Assembly (NCBI GenBank): GCA_963971535.1 | Contig: OZ020594.1 | Span: 111,814,251 to 111,878,250 of the forward strand | Length of the DNA stretch: 64,000 bases | Origin: Notolepis coatsorum | Lineage: Eukaryota > Chordata > Actinopteri > Aulopiformes > Paralepididae | Direction of reading: 5' to 3' | Shown: positions 1 to 12,559 of the stretch, in pieces | Position numbering within the stretch: position 1 is the stretch's first letter | Layout: every line of letters starts with the position of its first letter | The notes under the pieces: model-generated | Database searches by the model: none | What the model was told of the DNA's origin: nothing | The model's input: only the letters and a program-made list of their open reading frames with translations | Translations under genes and position numbers: made by a program

Positions 1-800
1 ACCTCACTATGCCGAGGTTCACCAGACTTTAGGCTAAATATTCAATATCTATGGGCATGTCTCGTCTCGGCTTCTTCAGATGGTAGGTTTTTGCGGCCGT
101 CTCTCTGCTGCGTGGTTTCCTCAGTCTCTAGTGGAGAAAAAGAGTGTGTATTCTGCTGTTGTTTCCTGTCTGGTCTCGTGGGGGTTCTGTTTCCCTCTTT
201 CTTAGAGGAGTTTGTCATATTCAAATCTAGGCTCCGCCTCTAATGTTACGACAAGCGGGCGTATCCAAAAACTCTCACCGAGCTTTCTAATTGGAGAAAC
301 ACTCGTTTTAGCTCTCAATAGGCTAAGCCACTACAGTGACGTTTAGGACTGAATTTATTACTGGGCGTTTTCCAGCAATTCAAGATACCCTATTAGGTCA
401 CAGAGTGGACTCAAACGGTCCCTCTTTGATCTTTGCTACATCTGCTGTCCTTTGTTTTAGAAGAGACAGCAGCCCCCCCTTAGTGGGGCTTGTCTGGCGC
501 CTTATAAGGCAGTTTCTTTAGTATCTTGTATATTCAATCTGTCTGACCAGATGGTTCTCTAGCTGCTTGGTTGATCTCAAAGCTGTAAAACCACACATTT
601 GTTGATTTTCCCAGGAGATCAAACAGCCACTGTCTCTCACTTAATCAGCGCCTGGCTATCTCATCTTCCCCCATGAGGAGATTTGAGACAGGCAGCTGCC
701 TGTACCAAGTGAGAGGTGTGTGTCTATGCCTCTTGTGTTACAGAGAGAGGGGAGAGGGGGGGAAGAAATTTGTGAATGTATATTACCTCTCCTTTGAAGC
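1..800. other. No gene recognised
   Basis: Only short open frames occur here, and none resembles a family I know. A G-rich stretch lies near 750-770. The sequence is probably old repeat or intergenic DNA lying left of the LINE remnant that begins at about 808. Confidence 0.4.
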
Positions 801-807
801 CATTCTG

Positions 808-2024
808 TCATCGTTGGTTGTGTTGTACATTATTACATATACAGTTTGCTTGACTGAAAACTACCACAGTATCTTTGTGTATATACACGCAGACGCCACC
901 TCCATGCTGGTTTCTATCCCTCCTGACTATTGAGTAGTTTTCAATTTCAATCTCTGGATCCTGTACAGATGAGTCTAATTTTGTTTCTGTGAAACACAAT
1001 ATGTTAGCCTTACCGTTTAAAAACAATTGTTTGATTTCAGCCAGTTTGGGTCTCAGGCTGTTTGTATTAATGTGGAATATATGAAATACGTTTTTGCTGG
1101 TAATCTGATTGATGTCGTCACACTGGAGGTAACTCTGTTAATTTGTGTCCTGTCCTGTGGTGGGGGGAGGGGGGGCGTTGTTGTTGTTTGTGCCGTGAGT
1201 GGGGAGGGGGGTAGGGGGTGATCCTTTGTCCTTTGCTGTAGTCTGTATTCCTCTGTGTAAAAGCCTGCGATGTGGGGGGGGGGGGGCTGGTTGATTACAG
1301 ATGTGTCTGTTAGTACTCCATTGTGGGGGAGGGGGGGTGCCTGTTGTGACTGTCCTGGCCCCGGCCCGGGTAGTCTAGCTGGCATGGCGGGGCCAGCTGA
1401 GCTAACCGGCGGTTCCTTGGTGATCTCGACCATAGGTATGATCTCGACGTCCAGCGCCGCTCTCCCTCTCGCCTCTCGCCTCGCCTGTTGGGGCTTCTGT
1501 GAGGGTATGTCGCCGCTTGCTGGTCGGCTGGTGCAACTGCTGGCTGTAGCGTCAGCTGCGTGGATGAAGTTAATCTCGACGGCTGGCGCCGGTGTGTGGA
1601 GCGATGCCGCTTCTTGGGTCAGCAGATCTAACTGTAGTCTCTGGTTCCGTGTCATTACGGGACCAGGGTTCTGGTGTATGTCACCCGACATGAGCAGATA
1701 TAATAAAAACATTGATCTCTTATTACACTTGCCTGTCGGGGGTAATTTCTTTCGTTCCGGATTAGCAGTAAGTACTGTGTGGATAGTCGTGGCTCCGAAG
1801 GCTGGATGTTTCCTCTCCATGCCCATTAACAAGTAGAAGTCGCAATGGGACTGCTGATTTGCGTTTTCGCTACCCTCCACGTCTGTCTGGAGTTGTTGCT
1901 TGAGTTGTGAATTCAGGTACAAGTCCATAATCCACAGGAGGGAAAGTAGAAAATGCGCAAAATACTTTTTTGTTGTTGTTCTGTTGCGTTGGTTACGGGA
2001 GCTGGGTAAAATGCGACCGTCCAT
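808..2024 (-). pseudogene. LINE 5' portion: N-terminal ORF with 2A-like motif and start of AP endonuclease
   Basis: Read on the minus strand, a 323-codon frame (2024 to 1053) begins with a basic N-terminus, then carries a short hydrophobic stretch directly followed by SGDIHQNPGP at about residues 113-122. It continues as a Pro/Ala/Ser/Thr-rich region. A second frame (about 1060 to 808) holds the beginning of an endonuclease/exonuclease/phosphatase domain: RPKLAEIKQ, then CFTETKLDSSV, then RRDRNQHGGGVCVYI. These are hallmarks of L2/CR1-type non-LTR retrotransposons. The frames differ, so there is either an ORF boundary or a frameshift near 1055. The rest of the endonuclease and the whole reverse transcriptase are absent to the left, so the copy is truncated and inactive. 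GDxHxNPGP motifs are known near the N-terminus of several fish and invertebrate LINEs; this copy has H where the classical 2A motif has E. Confidence 0.75.
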
Positions 2025-2087
2025 GTTGAAGCCGGATGCCGGATTTAAGCAGCATTTAAGTAAATCAAAGCCTGTGTAAGCACTGAA

Positions 2088-2165
2088 TGAATTAATGAAT
2101 GAATGAAAACTTTATTTAACAGATTGTAGAATGGGTACAATACAGTAGTGGCCAAATAAAGCACT
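2088..2165 (-). mobile_element. LINE 3' tail (TTCA/CATT-tailed), copy 1
   Basis: A tandem GAATGAAT run is followed by AACTTTATTTAACAGATTG and TAGAATGGGTACAATACAGTA. The same block occurs at 7568-7705 and, inverted, at 59580-59697. Read on the minus strand it ends in AATAAAGTTTTCATTCATTC, the form of a LINE 3' UTR with a short tandem tail. Only the 3' end is present. Confidence 0.6.
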
Positions 2166-2630
2166 GAACCAGTATTGAACCACTTCACCAAATGTATTGA
2201 ACATGGATTCATTCATTCAAATGTTCGTTTCAGTCCCCTCTGCTGGCGAAATAGGAGACTGCAAAACAAACCTGTTTTGTGTGGATGGAAAGCTATTTAG
2301 AATTGTTTGTTTTGTAATATATATTGTTACACGCTCACACTTAATTGATCTGATCATAACAATAACAGGTGTTCCCAATGGCAAATCAGTCCCCCTCACC
2401 CCCAGAGTATAAAGAGGCTGGCATGCAACACATTTCTCTTCCCTACACAGGTTCACACACACAGGTTTTTACTTTGAATTATTTCCTTCTGGGGATGGAG
2501 ATTAATTGTATGATTGATAGTGTAAATATATGTAGTTGGTACGGAGAGGGTGTGCTTGGGAAACGGGATGTGCAGGATAATGATGATGGCTGTGCTTGTG
2601 TAACTATAGGGCAGGGTGTGATTATGGGAC

Positions 2631-2923
2631 TCAAAGATTTTTATTGAGGAATAGAATCTTTTCAACAGTTTTTGGACTGAGACGGTTTCTTTTCTTGCTG
2701 ACCACTTCTCCAGCTTTTGAGAAAACCCGTTCACATGGAACAGATGAGGCTGGAATACAAAGATAGTGTTTTGCCAGTCTGAACAAATGAGGGTACACAT
2801 GCTTGTGGTTGCTCCAGTACAAAAGTGGATCTTCAGATCTTTCCAGGGGAGGATCAGTGTTGTATCTCTGGACCTCTACAGTGGCATCTGCTGTGGCATT
2901 TCGTGACCTTCTCGCAGTCGCAG
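2631..2923 (-). pseudogene. hAT transposase C-terminal dimerisation domain (fragment)
   Basis: The minus-strand frame encodes the conserved hAT C-terminal block. It contains YPHLFRLAKHYLCIPASS, PCERVFSKAGEVV and KKRNRLSPKTVEKILFLNKN, with a natural stop at 2631-2633. In-frame coding continues to the right through RYNTDPPLERSEDPLLYWS and ends at 2923, where the remnant LTR of the gypsy copy begins. This domain mediates dimerisation of hAT/ZBED-type transposases. The N-terminal BED finger and catalytic core are missing, so this is a remnant apparently split by the gypsy insertion. Confidence 0.85.
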
Positions 2924-3033
2924 TGTAACGGTTGTCATCTGGTCAGAGATTGAAGAGACGGAACTGCTTTCGACTGTTTATTGCCTATAAAAGACATGAA
3001 ATAAAAACAGCTGTAGTGTTTTCCTGTCAAAAC
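2924..3033 (-). repeat. Remnant of 3' LTR of the decayed gypsy
   Basis: Immediately after the pol stop (3034-3036) the minus strand reads GGTTTTGACAGG, then later CAATAAACA, and ends CCGTTACA. The young gypsy LTR has the same order near its end: GGGTTTTGACAGGG, AATAAACA, GGTTACA. Only about 110 bp remain, so most of the LTR has been lost. Confidence 0.55.
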
Positions 3034-6000
3034 CTAGAACAAAGACCCTGTGTCGCGAACAACATCCTGCCTTGACATGGTCTGTATTAACCTGCTAACT
3101 GGTTTGATAAGGCGGCCAAATCTAGACCGAGCCTGATCAGTGTGCACGGGTGGACTCTGTATGTCACTGCACTGCACATTTCTCGCCCTATCAGTCCGTG
3201 TCACAGTGTCAAGTGAAGGATCCGCCTGCACTCTGTGTACAGAACTGTCAGCATCAACAGTGACGTTCACTGGTCCATAGTCACAGCTCACAGACCGAAC
3301 CTCCATCTGGCCCTCAGGTCCCTCTGAGATGTCTCGAGACACAGAGGCTGCACTGCTTATGTCTGTAAGTCGGCCTGCGAAAGACTAGGAACGGACAATT
3401 GTGTAATCCATTCTCGGGTCCTTCCTTCAGAGTCCACAGATGCTGGGCCAGTCAAGAGATCCCCACTCCCCTCCTCAGAGATGTTCTCTGTGTTCTCCCC
3501 CATACCGTCGACACTTGGAATGGACGATTGGGTCTCAGGCATGGATGAGGCAAGGTCGGACACTTCACTCATGTCATCCACAGGGATAAAATTGACAAGC
3601 ATCAGCAGGTTCCTATGGACCACCTTCTCACGTCCAGCAACTGTGTCACAGATCTTGTACGTATGTGTCTCAGCATTCATGCCCACCACAGTGTAGATGG
3701 TTGATTCCCATCGATCAGCGACTTTCCTCTTCCCCCTCTCCCTCTTGTTCGCCAAGAGCACCCTGTCGCCGACCTCAATGTCAGACCCCTTCACTTTCCT
3801 GTTGTAGAGCCGAGCATGCCTGTTCTGCTCTTTTGTGGCATGTTCCTGGGCAATGGCCATGGCCTCCCTCAGATCTTTAGTGAGAGATTCCACATACTTG
3901 TCATAACTCGTCACACATGAGTCATTCAAGATGGTTCGGAAGAGGACATCTACAGGTAGACGGGGAATGCGGCCAAACATGAGATAAAAGGGGGCGTATC
4001 CCGTCGTCTCATGGACCGTACAGTTGTACATGAATGTCAACGTCTGCAAACGCTGTGGCCAGTCAGCCTTTGCTTCAGGTGTCAATGCACGGATCATCCC
4101 ACCCAGGGTCCTGTTGAATCGTTCCACACTACCATTTCCCATTGGATGGTAGGGTGTTGTGTGCGATTTCCTGACGCCTGAAACTCTGAGAAGCTCACTG
4201 ATTAGCTGACTCTCAAAGTTTGCCCCTTGGTCGCTGTGGATCCGCTCTGGGAACCCGAAGACATAGAAATATCTGTCCCAGAGAACTCTCGCCACTTGCT
4301 TGGCTGACTGGTTCCTCAGAAAAACGCCTGAGCCATCCTCGTAAAGTGATCGGTCACCACCAAGACATCGACTGACTTGTTTCTGGAATCTTCAGCTGAC
4401 CAAAAGTCGATACAGACAAGCTGCAGCGGTCTGGTTGATGTTATACTCTCTAAGGGAGCTCTCCCCTCAGGTTCGACTGTCTTGCTGACGATGCATCGCT
4501 GACAGTGGCGCACATAGTCTCTCACATCCCTGTCAAGATTTAGCCAGAAGAACCTCTGTCTGGTTAAACTGAGACTCCTGAAATGGCCCTGATGTCCTGC
4601 ATCGTCATGAACACCCTTCAGAACCTCAACCTTGAGTGAATCAGGCACGACATACTGAGACCGCCTTGCCTTAGTAATCTGGTCTCTTGAAACTCTGTAC
4701 AGCACACCATTGCTCACAGCGAGCTTCTCCCAGTGCTTCAAGTATCTCATGACTGTGACAGACTCTTTCACTCTTTCTCTCCTGGAAGGTCTCCGACATC
4801 TCTCCACGTAATACAGGACATGGGAAACGGTTCTGTCTTCTAACTGCCTATCACGGAGGTCCCTCTCTGTGTGGGCAGGCAGAGAATCTTGTCCAGGCGG
4901 AACCAACTGAGGCAAATACTGCAGCACTGCCACAGCACGAGCCCTTGAACCAGCCTCCCATTCCACATGTGATTGTACAACAGCAGACACATCTTCCATC
5001 TCAATGGATTGAGTATGCATGTGAATGGGACTGCATGAGGCCTGGGCATCGACACTCATCGGAGGGTGTTCCCTGTGACCACTGGAAACCCGAAAGGCAT
5101 CTTGAACAGAGCCACTCGACATATCCCTGACTTGGGATAGGAGACTCAGGTAGGGCTCTTCCAGCAACCTATGACCAACACTGTCCTTAACAATCAGCCA
5201 CAACGTTCAGCCGGCCTGGCACATACTTGATGTCAAAGTCGTAGCTTGCCAATTTAGCTACCCAGCGCTGCTCACAACAGTCCAGCTTCGGCTTTGTCAT
5301 TATGTGAGTCAGCGGGTTGTTGTCAGTCCAGATTGTAAACTTGTGGCCCTTCAGCCAGTGACTAAACTTGTCACAGACTGACCACTTCAAGGCCAGAAAC
5401 TCCAAACGATGAGCTGGATAGTTCTTTTGAGACTGAGGACTTTCTGGCGAACACAATAGGCCTGGCTCTGGTTTCGCCTTCCTGGACTTGTGACAGGACA
5501 GCACCAATACCATCCAGGGATGCATCCGTCGACAGCATGAAGGGACGGCTGAAGTCAGGGTGAGCCAGGACCACCGTGTTAACAAGGGATGCCTTGAGCT
5601 TCTCAAAAGCCTGTTCCTGGTCTGAGGTCCAGTCAGAGGCACTCAACTTCTTGTTCGACAGTCTGTACTTCCCCTCCTTCCCTTTTCTTCTCTCGCCCTT
5701 CAACAGAGAGAAGAGAGGCTTGGCGACGGCGGAGTATCTGGGAATGAAGTGCTGGTAATAGTTGATCATCCCCAAAAATGACCTTATCCGCTTCTGTGAT
5801 GGGTTCACCCCATTGGGCTCCATGAGGTCAGCACTCGTCATTTTTGCAATGCTCTCAACCTTGCTGCGGTCTGTTGACACGCCCTTCTCATCTATTATGT
5901 GACCGAGAAATTTCACAGACCTTCTAAGGAAGAAGCATTTCTTTGGGGCCAACTTCAGGTTATGACCACGCAGTCTGTCGAACACCATTTTAAGGCGCCC

Positions 6001-6346
6001 CAAGGCAGTCTCCTGATCTGGAGCATACACCAACAAGTCATCCAAGTAGCACAGTAAACTCAAGTAGTTCTGGTCCCCGAAGATACTGGTCATCATGCGC
6101 ATAAAGCTCCCGGGGCTATTGCAGAGGCCCTGCGGAAGGCGGTTGTATTCATACAAGCCCATAGGCGTGGTGAAGGCTGAGTACTTTCTGTCATCCTCAT
6201 GTAATGGCATGTTATAGAACCCGGAGGTCAAGTCCATTGTACTGAAGAAACAGTTGCCACCAAGCGCAGCCAGGCAATTCGCCTGGTGAGGGAGAGGATG
6301 AGCGTCCTTTAGGGTCCTCTTGTTCAGCCAACGGAAATCTGTACAC
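3034..6346 (-). pseudogene. gypsy pol fragment: reverse transcriptase, RNase H, integrase
   Basis: Recognisable blocks, in order on the minus strand: RT with DFRWLN, FFSTMDLTSGFYN, LPQGLCNSP and the catalytic YLDD; RNase H with STDASLDGIGAVLSQ and WTDNNPLTHI; integrase with an HHCC zinc finger (HDDAGHQG ... CQRCIVSK), core residues in VCIDFWSAED, HSDQGANFES and NGSVERFNR, then a C-terminal RVLLANKRERGKRK block. The reading frame breaks near 5400 (within RNase H), near 5200, near 4310 (inside the integrase core) and near 3350. All catalytic residues are still visible but no continuous protein is possible. Confidence 0.85.
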
Positions 6347-7193
6347 CAGTGGCGGCTCGCCACTAAGGGCGCAAGGGCGCCGACCCACCTGCTGGCCAGC
6401 TGCTGTTAAATCAGAGAAGAAGACAATAAAACTTTTTCGTTTTTGTGTTTTATAGCCCTATAAATAATATAAACATGTTTAAAATGAATAATATTTACTC
6501 ATTTTAAGTATGTTTGTATTTCCAATGCACAATATAACGTTATTATCTAAATAAAAAAAACATCGTTTTCATGAGCAGGAAGTGACGTTTTTTTTTATTT
6601 TTTCGTATTTCTCGCCCGGGCTAGAAGCGATAGCGCTCTGAGTGCGCGTCACAGTTTGATCGCTGTCTCCGTCACAGCCAATCAGTGCATACGGCGTTGT
6701 GCGTTGAAATATGACTATTATGTTGGAATCCGAGCGCGATTTGAAGCGGTCTAGCCAGTAGCGTCAAGAATATCTATAGCCGCATTTCGCGGAGACGCTC
6801 TCTGATTGGCCGACGCCAGTATTTTTTTCCGTGGCTGAATTTCACAGAGACGATCTCTGATTGGCCGAATCCAATTTCTAATGTTCCAATTCTAGCTTCT
6901 AGCTTCCTAGGTTGGTCTAGGTTGTTTGTCTTAGACGAGCGTGCCGTGACTGCAAGTTCTTTAGACTGTTAAGCTTAGGCACTCTTTCAAAGTTGGCTAA
7001 GGTTAGAGTTTGTCTTAGAGCATGGCGATAGAACGCCAGGTAGTTTGCAGTCTGTTCGAGCGGAAATGGACAAAGGAATGTACTTGTTGAGTGTTGTGCT
7101 AACGAGCTAAGCTAACACTTGGCTAACAAGCTATATGGCGGATTATACACGTTTATCAAGCTCTCCTGCCCTGGACGTTTCAACTAAACAGTG

Positions 7194-7295
<102 letters not shown>

Positions 7296-7567
7296 TAACG
7301 TTAACGTTTGTAAATAGTTTTTTTAGGAGCAGTACTGTTAGGCTACTGCTGTGCTGGCCATTCATGAAGCGAGACATTGCTGATTGTTTATTTATTTTAT
7401 AACACAAGACTATGACTACCAACTGCCTAGCCAGCCGTGTATCAATCTTGGATGCAATAATAACGTTACTTACCACACTGACTATGTCGATGGCTCATTG
7501 ATTTAACTACTGCAGCTCTCTCGGATTGAAAATACGTGGATTATGGCTTGTTCAATATCGTCTATGT

Positions 7568-7705
7568 TTGAATGAATGAATGAATGAGAACTTTATTAAC
7601 AGATTGCAGAATGGGTACAATACAGTACGGCTCAATACACACAATTGTTAAGGGGATGCAGACCAGAGAAAGACGTTTGTCTTGTTTACATCAGGGTCCC
7701 AGATT
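7568..7705 (-). mobile_element. LINE 3' tail, copy 2
   Basis: Tandem GAATGAAT, then AACTTTATTAACAGATTG, CAGAATGGGTACAATACAG and AAGGGGATGCAGAC, then CTTGTTTACATCAGGG. This is the same block, over about 130 bp, as 59580-59697 in opposite orientation. Only the 3' end of the LINE is present, consistent with target-primed 5' truncation. Confidence 0.6.
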
Positions 7706-8164
7706 TTCGATTCATATCGATAGTTTAATAGCTAGCCTTGGCTCGTTTAACAATATGCAAAATATGTGTACAGCCCTGTACTCATACTGAAGTTATTCTT
7801 GGTATATAATAGGTCTGATTGTGTAACGAATCGATTCCACGTCGCGCTGTGTGTGAGAGAGAGAAGGAGAGAGGGAGAGATCTGCCTGTGTTTGGAGACG
7901 GGCGAGTTTTGTTTCTAACTTTTCTATTTATATTGTGTTTCAAGTTGTGAATTAGAGTCTAGACTATACTTTATTTGACTGGTTGTGTGTTGTTGTAGTA
8001 ACAGCTGAGCGACTCGTTCATAAGAGCCGATTCATTGCCGTGAGCGTGAGTCGAATCGCTCACGTCTTGCCATGAGTCTTGCGTGGTACAGTACTGTACT
8101 GTACATGTTTGCAAAATATTTGGTATAGCGCCCCTAGTGGCGAAGTACCCACCGGCCGCCACTG

Positions 8165-9310
8165 CTGTACACACACGGAGATCGCCATTCTTTTTCCACA
8201 CAAGTACCAGAGGAGACGCGTATTCACTGGTGGACTTTCGGATGATCTCCTTCTCCTCCATCTCACTCAGTACCTGGCGTAATATCTGATACTGGCCGGG
8301 GGGCACTCGCCTGAATGGGAGCCGGAATGGTCTGTGGTCAGAGAGGTGAATACGAAGTCCTTCGCTTTTCCACAGTCAAGATGGTGGCGTGAGAAGATGT
8401 CTTCCTACCGCACAATCAGGTCAGCCATCTTCTGTTTCCAGCTCTCTGATACATCACAAGACTGGACGTCAAGACTGCTCAACCCAACTGACTCAAGTTT
8501 GTCATCAGTGGAACGTACCTCGGCAGAGGCGGGCATCTCCACTTGAGTGCAACTGACCAGGGGGACCTTTGGAGGGTCAGCAACATCCATGTCCTCAAGC
8601 GCCATGCAGGGGAAGACATCAGCCAGCTTTGCATTACGCCTCACCAACACGGGCCTGTCAGAAGTATTGATGAGCTTCAGTGGGACCCATCTGTCTCCCC
8701 ACAATAGAGTAACAATCCTTGCTACCAAAACTCCCCTCGGGGCCGAACGAGCAGATGTGGGCTCTGTCATTACGGTGCTGCCCGGAGATACAGCAGTGTC
8801 TTTAGGCAGCTTTCCCCATACGAGATATTCACGGCCAGGTTCAAGGCAAACAGCTGAATTGCACCTCACAGTGCCAACTTTGTCCGGCACGTCCTGACCT
8901 CTCCACGGACTCAGACCAGAGAGCATAGATGTTCAGATTCTTGATATTTGGCAGTGCAGGGGCCGGATACAGTTTTCCAGTAGGAATCGCACAGCTTAGA
9001 CTGACGAAGGACATGCTTAATAACATTAGTCCCCAGTATCAACTCATCATGCTGTCCCTGAACAACGAGCGCGGGGACCGACATCTTACAGCCATACACT
9101 TCCATCTCCACATCGAAGGCAGACTTTGGCTTGACACGGCGTCCACCACATCCAACAAGGACCACGTTCACATTGATCTGGTTGTGCTCAGTTATCACTC
9201 CAGCCTCCCTCAGCTTCATCTCTGCTACCTCGCTGATGCTACAAGCCATGGACCCGCTGTCTAGCATGCCACCCAGCGTTGTTGTACCACCCACACCCAC
9301 AGGTGTATAA
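8165..9310 (-). pseudogene. gypsy pol fragment: protease and start of reverse transcriptase
   Basis: The minus strand encodes an aspartic protease block with the catalytic GMLDSGSMACS and a VVLVGCGGRRVKPKS segment. A PR-RT linker follows (REYLVWGKLPKD, then WGDRWVPLK), then the first RT motifs (PPGQYQILRQVL, KEIIRKSTSEYASPLV). A stop lies at about 8403 and a frameshift near 8335. The coding sequence stops at the hAT insertion (8164) and resumes at 6346. Confidence 0.85.
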
Positions 9311-9839
9311 AAAAGACTGTCAGCTAAATGACTAAATGTAAATGTGAATGTAAATGCCTTGTAGAATTCCACACATAAGAAAGAAAGATACTGGGATGAA
9401 TAAACAAAATAGGAAATAAAATGTAGAAATGCATGCAATACATAAATAAATATGAATCTCCATATATGAAATAGAACATTTAGATAAGGTGCTACTGAGA
9501 TGTTTTGGTGAGTTCTTTGTTTTTTTGTGGAAGTAGCCCTTCTTAAAAATGCATGAACATTCACTGATAATTGGTCTGTAGTGGAGTCTACAAGGTCTAC
9601 ATTGCCGGACCATGTAGAATCCGGACCTTGTAGACTGACATAATTCTGTGCATAGTTTAGTCTACACAGGCCATATTTCAAAGAATCAAAATCTTACTTC
9701 ATTCATCTTAAACATTCTTGATTTGGGGGATTGGTAGTTCCCATGAAATCTGGAGTTGTTCAAACGACAACAGCGAATCCACCTTGAATTAAATCACACT
9801 GTGTTGGCTGCGTCACAGTCACGAAAGGGGCTACTTAAT
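9311..9839. other. Unassigned repeat-like DNA
   Basis: Gypsy similarity ends near 9310. A CTAAATGACTAAATGTAAATG motif (about 9325-9350) resembles the (TTTACAT)-type ends common in fish interspersed repeats. A short partial inverted repeat around 9575-9635 (GTCTACAAGGTCTACA against GGACCTTGTAGAC) is visible. No gene is seen. Confidence 0.35.
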
Positions 9840-9849
9840 TCATTAATCC

Positions 9850-9945
9850 AATCCACTTTATTTATAGAGCACATTTAAAAACAACAAAGTTTACCAAAGT
9901 GCTGTACAAGTCCCACAACATAAGATTAAAAAAAAAAAAAATTAT
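9850..9945 (-). mobile_element. LINE 3' UTR fragment
   Basis: CCACTTTATTTATAGAGCAC, then AACAACAAAGTTTACC and AAGTGCTGTACA, with an adjacent A-rich run, is the form of an L2-like LINE 3' end on the minus strand. It is too short to classify firmly. The adjoining 9960-10050 contains near-palindromic TTCGAAGCTTCGAA units ending GGTCAGCCCTA, which look like one end of a DNA transposon. Confidence 0.4.
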
Positions 9946-10146
9946 AAAAAAAAAATTAATGAATGAATTTTTTTTAATTCGAAGCTTCGAATTAAAATCG
10001 AAGCTTGGCCCCGAAGCTTCGATTGCCAAAAAAAATTCGAAGGTCAGCCCTAGTAGGCTATGATGTGTTCTACCCCAAAATGCCCTGAGTGGGTGGGTAG
10101 TTTATTTACCAGTGTTGTGGCTATGTTTGTGAAGAACATTTTAAAG

Positions 10147-11045
10147 TAGATAGATAGATCTTTATTTGTCATTGTTGGTACAACGAAATGTGTTAGGAAC
10201 ATCACCACTGGCATACAACATAAGATATAACATGTGCAAAATAATAATGTCAATAATAGTAGTAATATAGTAATAATAAGTAATAAAGTATCAATGTCCC
10301 AATGTCCCAATATATAACATACCTTCATTGTCCCAAGTGCATTTAGTGCTTGTGCAAATAAATTAATAAATATAAATATTTCAGTCCAGTGAGTTGATGG
10401 AAGGAGGGGGGGGGGGGGGGGGGGGGGGGGCGTTGACTTGCAAAGGATGAAGTATTGTATAGTGCAGCAATGCAAGTCCGGTTCACAGTTATTGTTGTAA
10501 TGTGGGAGTGGGAGTTATGTCACCGGGGGTGGGATGCGGGGGGGGGCAAGTTGATGTTCGTTGGCCACATCCAGCTTGTCTGTGATGAGCGTGTTGTCCG
10601 TCTTTATGTTTATGTTTGAAAATCTGGTTTTAAGTTTTTTACTGCAGCCTAGTTGATTATTGAGTAATTTCCAAAGTTCACAGGGTTTATTTTTGTTTTC
10701 CTCAGTTTTGTCATTGATGAAATTCTTTTTTGCAGTTTTGATCATGGAGTTTACTTCATTTCTTAGTCTGTTTCTTTGCAGTTTGATTTCAGTCACATGG
10801 GCTTGGAGTTCACTGCTTGAGCTTTTGGTAAGCTTTGACTGACTTTTATGAAACTCAGAGCATTTTTTGTTTCTGGTTTTCATAGCGGTCAATATTTCAG
10901 AGTGCATCCATGGCTCAGCGCGATTCTTTACTCTGGTGGTTCTTAGGGGGGCCATGTCGTTTAGTATTGTTGAGAATTTGGTTTTGAAACCAAGCCATGT
11001 TTCTTCAACTAGTGTACTACTGAGCTCTTCTTAGCTGGCTGAGGC
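10147..11045 (-). pseudogene. LINE fragment: endonuclease-RT linker plus 3' UTR
   Basis: A minus-strand frame (about 11045 to 10515) encodes TLVEETWLGFKTKFS, MAPLRTTRVKNRAEPWM and a Lys-rich helical region, the linker between endonuclease and RT seen in L2/CR1-like LINEs. The RT itself is missing. To the left, the sequence passes through a 25-G run into a 3' UTR-like end with AATAAAGATC and a (TCTA)n tail at about 10147. It is therefore an internally deleted copy. Confidence 0.6.
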
Positions 11046-11367
11046 TGTGCAGATCACCATTGGAGTTGTGGTAAATTCCCAAACATAGACTCATGATTAA
11101 CTAATGTGTGGAAATACTTGGCTCTCAAAACAATAATTCATAGATTGTGTGTGTGTTTACATAGACTGATTGCCATTGTCACCCCAGGAGGGCATTTGCA
11201 CATAGTGGCAGCTGGGGTAAGACTTACTTCCCTTTAGGGGGTGGGTCAGAACAAAGGGCAGGAAATTCGAGAGAAACATGTCTCCTTTTAGGAGACATCA
11301 AAGAGCCAACTGGTCTGCCAAAGACAAAAGGTCACGTAGACATGTTATCTCGCTGGAGTTTCCTGTC

Positions 11368-11683
11368 ACACACACACACACACATTCACACACACATTCA
11401 CACACACACACACACTCACACACACACATTTTCAAATACAAATACACACACACACACACACAGACAGACACACACACACACACACAGACAGACACACACA
11501 CACACACACACACACTCACACACACACATTTTCAAATACACACACACACATAGACACACACACATAGTCACTCACATACACACACATAAACACACACACA
11601 CACACACACATAGTCACACACACAGACACACACATTCACACACACACACATTTTCAAATACACATCCACACACACACACAGAG
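11368..11683. repeat. Compound (CA)n repeat with interspersed TTTTCAAATAC units
   Basis: CA tracts alternate with CACATTCACA and with three copies of ACATTTTCAAATACA (about 11427, 11527, 11649). Long threonine/histidine- or cysteine/valine-only frames across this region are repeat artefacts. Confidence 0.95.
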
Positions 11684-11974
11684 AAGATCACTATTGAAAT
11701 CCTGGTATATTGTACTTATAATCTTGAATTAAGTCATTGAAGTAAGTTAAAATATAATTAGGTTTGGTCATACTTAAATGTCTACAATTAGTTAATGTGT
11801 CTGTGCTGTTTTCATTTATGTTCAATATGATTAATTGATTGTTATGGTATTGATTTGTATTCTATTAAGCTAAATGATTAGATTTGTTAGATATTTTCTG
11901 AAAGTCAGTAGACTTAGTGATAAAGAAATATATCTGTGTTTATGTGGGCAATTGTAATTCAAATATAAATATTA

Positions 11975-12065
11975 GTAAATGAGAATGATGCAATGTTTAA
12001 ATGAGAATGATGCAATGTTTAAATGAAAATGATGCAATGTTGAAATGAAAATAATGCAATGTTTA
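11975..12065. repeat. Short tandem repeat, unit about 22 bp
   Basis: Four degenerate copies of AATGAGAATGATGCAATGTTTA lie head to tail. Confidence 0.85.
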
Positions 12066-12545
12066 AGGTAGATGGTTTGGGACAGCCTCTGTTAGTATTA
12101 TGTGAAGGGGGTTGGGCTATTAAGCCAAACCCCTATTTTTCAAATACAAGCCTAGCAGGCTTGTGATTGGGGCAATAATGTGATGATGTCATCAACTCCG
12201 AGACACTGGGCCTTGGGCTATAAGAATGGGTGTGTGATGGGGGGAGAGAAACTCTGAACCAACCAACCCAACAGGACAGACCTCTCCACCATCAACACCA
12301 AGGAGGCCAAGGCAACGAGAACAAAGGACTTTTTGGAGGGAAAATCAACTCTTTGTTCACTAGCCAAGGGGACAAAGACCATCAACAACTTATCAACTAT
12401 CATTCTTTATACTGTAATATTAGTCTGGTTGTTATCATTCACGGCATAGTGTTTGTGATCACAACCATAGCAGTTTCTTATTGTAATTTGTATACACTCT
12501 TAAACTTTGATTAAACAACTGTTAAACTACCTTCCTCCTAATTCC
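12066..12545 (+). mobile_element. Possible solo LTR (tentative)
   Basis: The block contains a TATA-like GGGCTATAAGAATGGG at about 12213 followed by GGGGAGAGAAACTCTGAACC, the usual look of an LTR promoter and R-region start. No second copy, TSD or coding region is visible, so this could equally be an unrelated promoter-like repeat. Confidence 0.25.
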
Positions 12546-12559
12546 TTCTGCCTGCTCAG

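Noticed and set aside
1270..1836. Plus-strand 188-codon frame
   Set aside because: It is the complement of the LINE N-terminal ORF and has no recognisable domain.
12066..12545. Host gene promoter and first exon
   Set aside because: A TATA-like motif is present but no coding exon, donor site or conserved frame follows; a solo LTR is as likely, and neither is firm.
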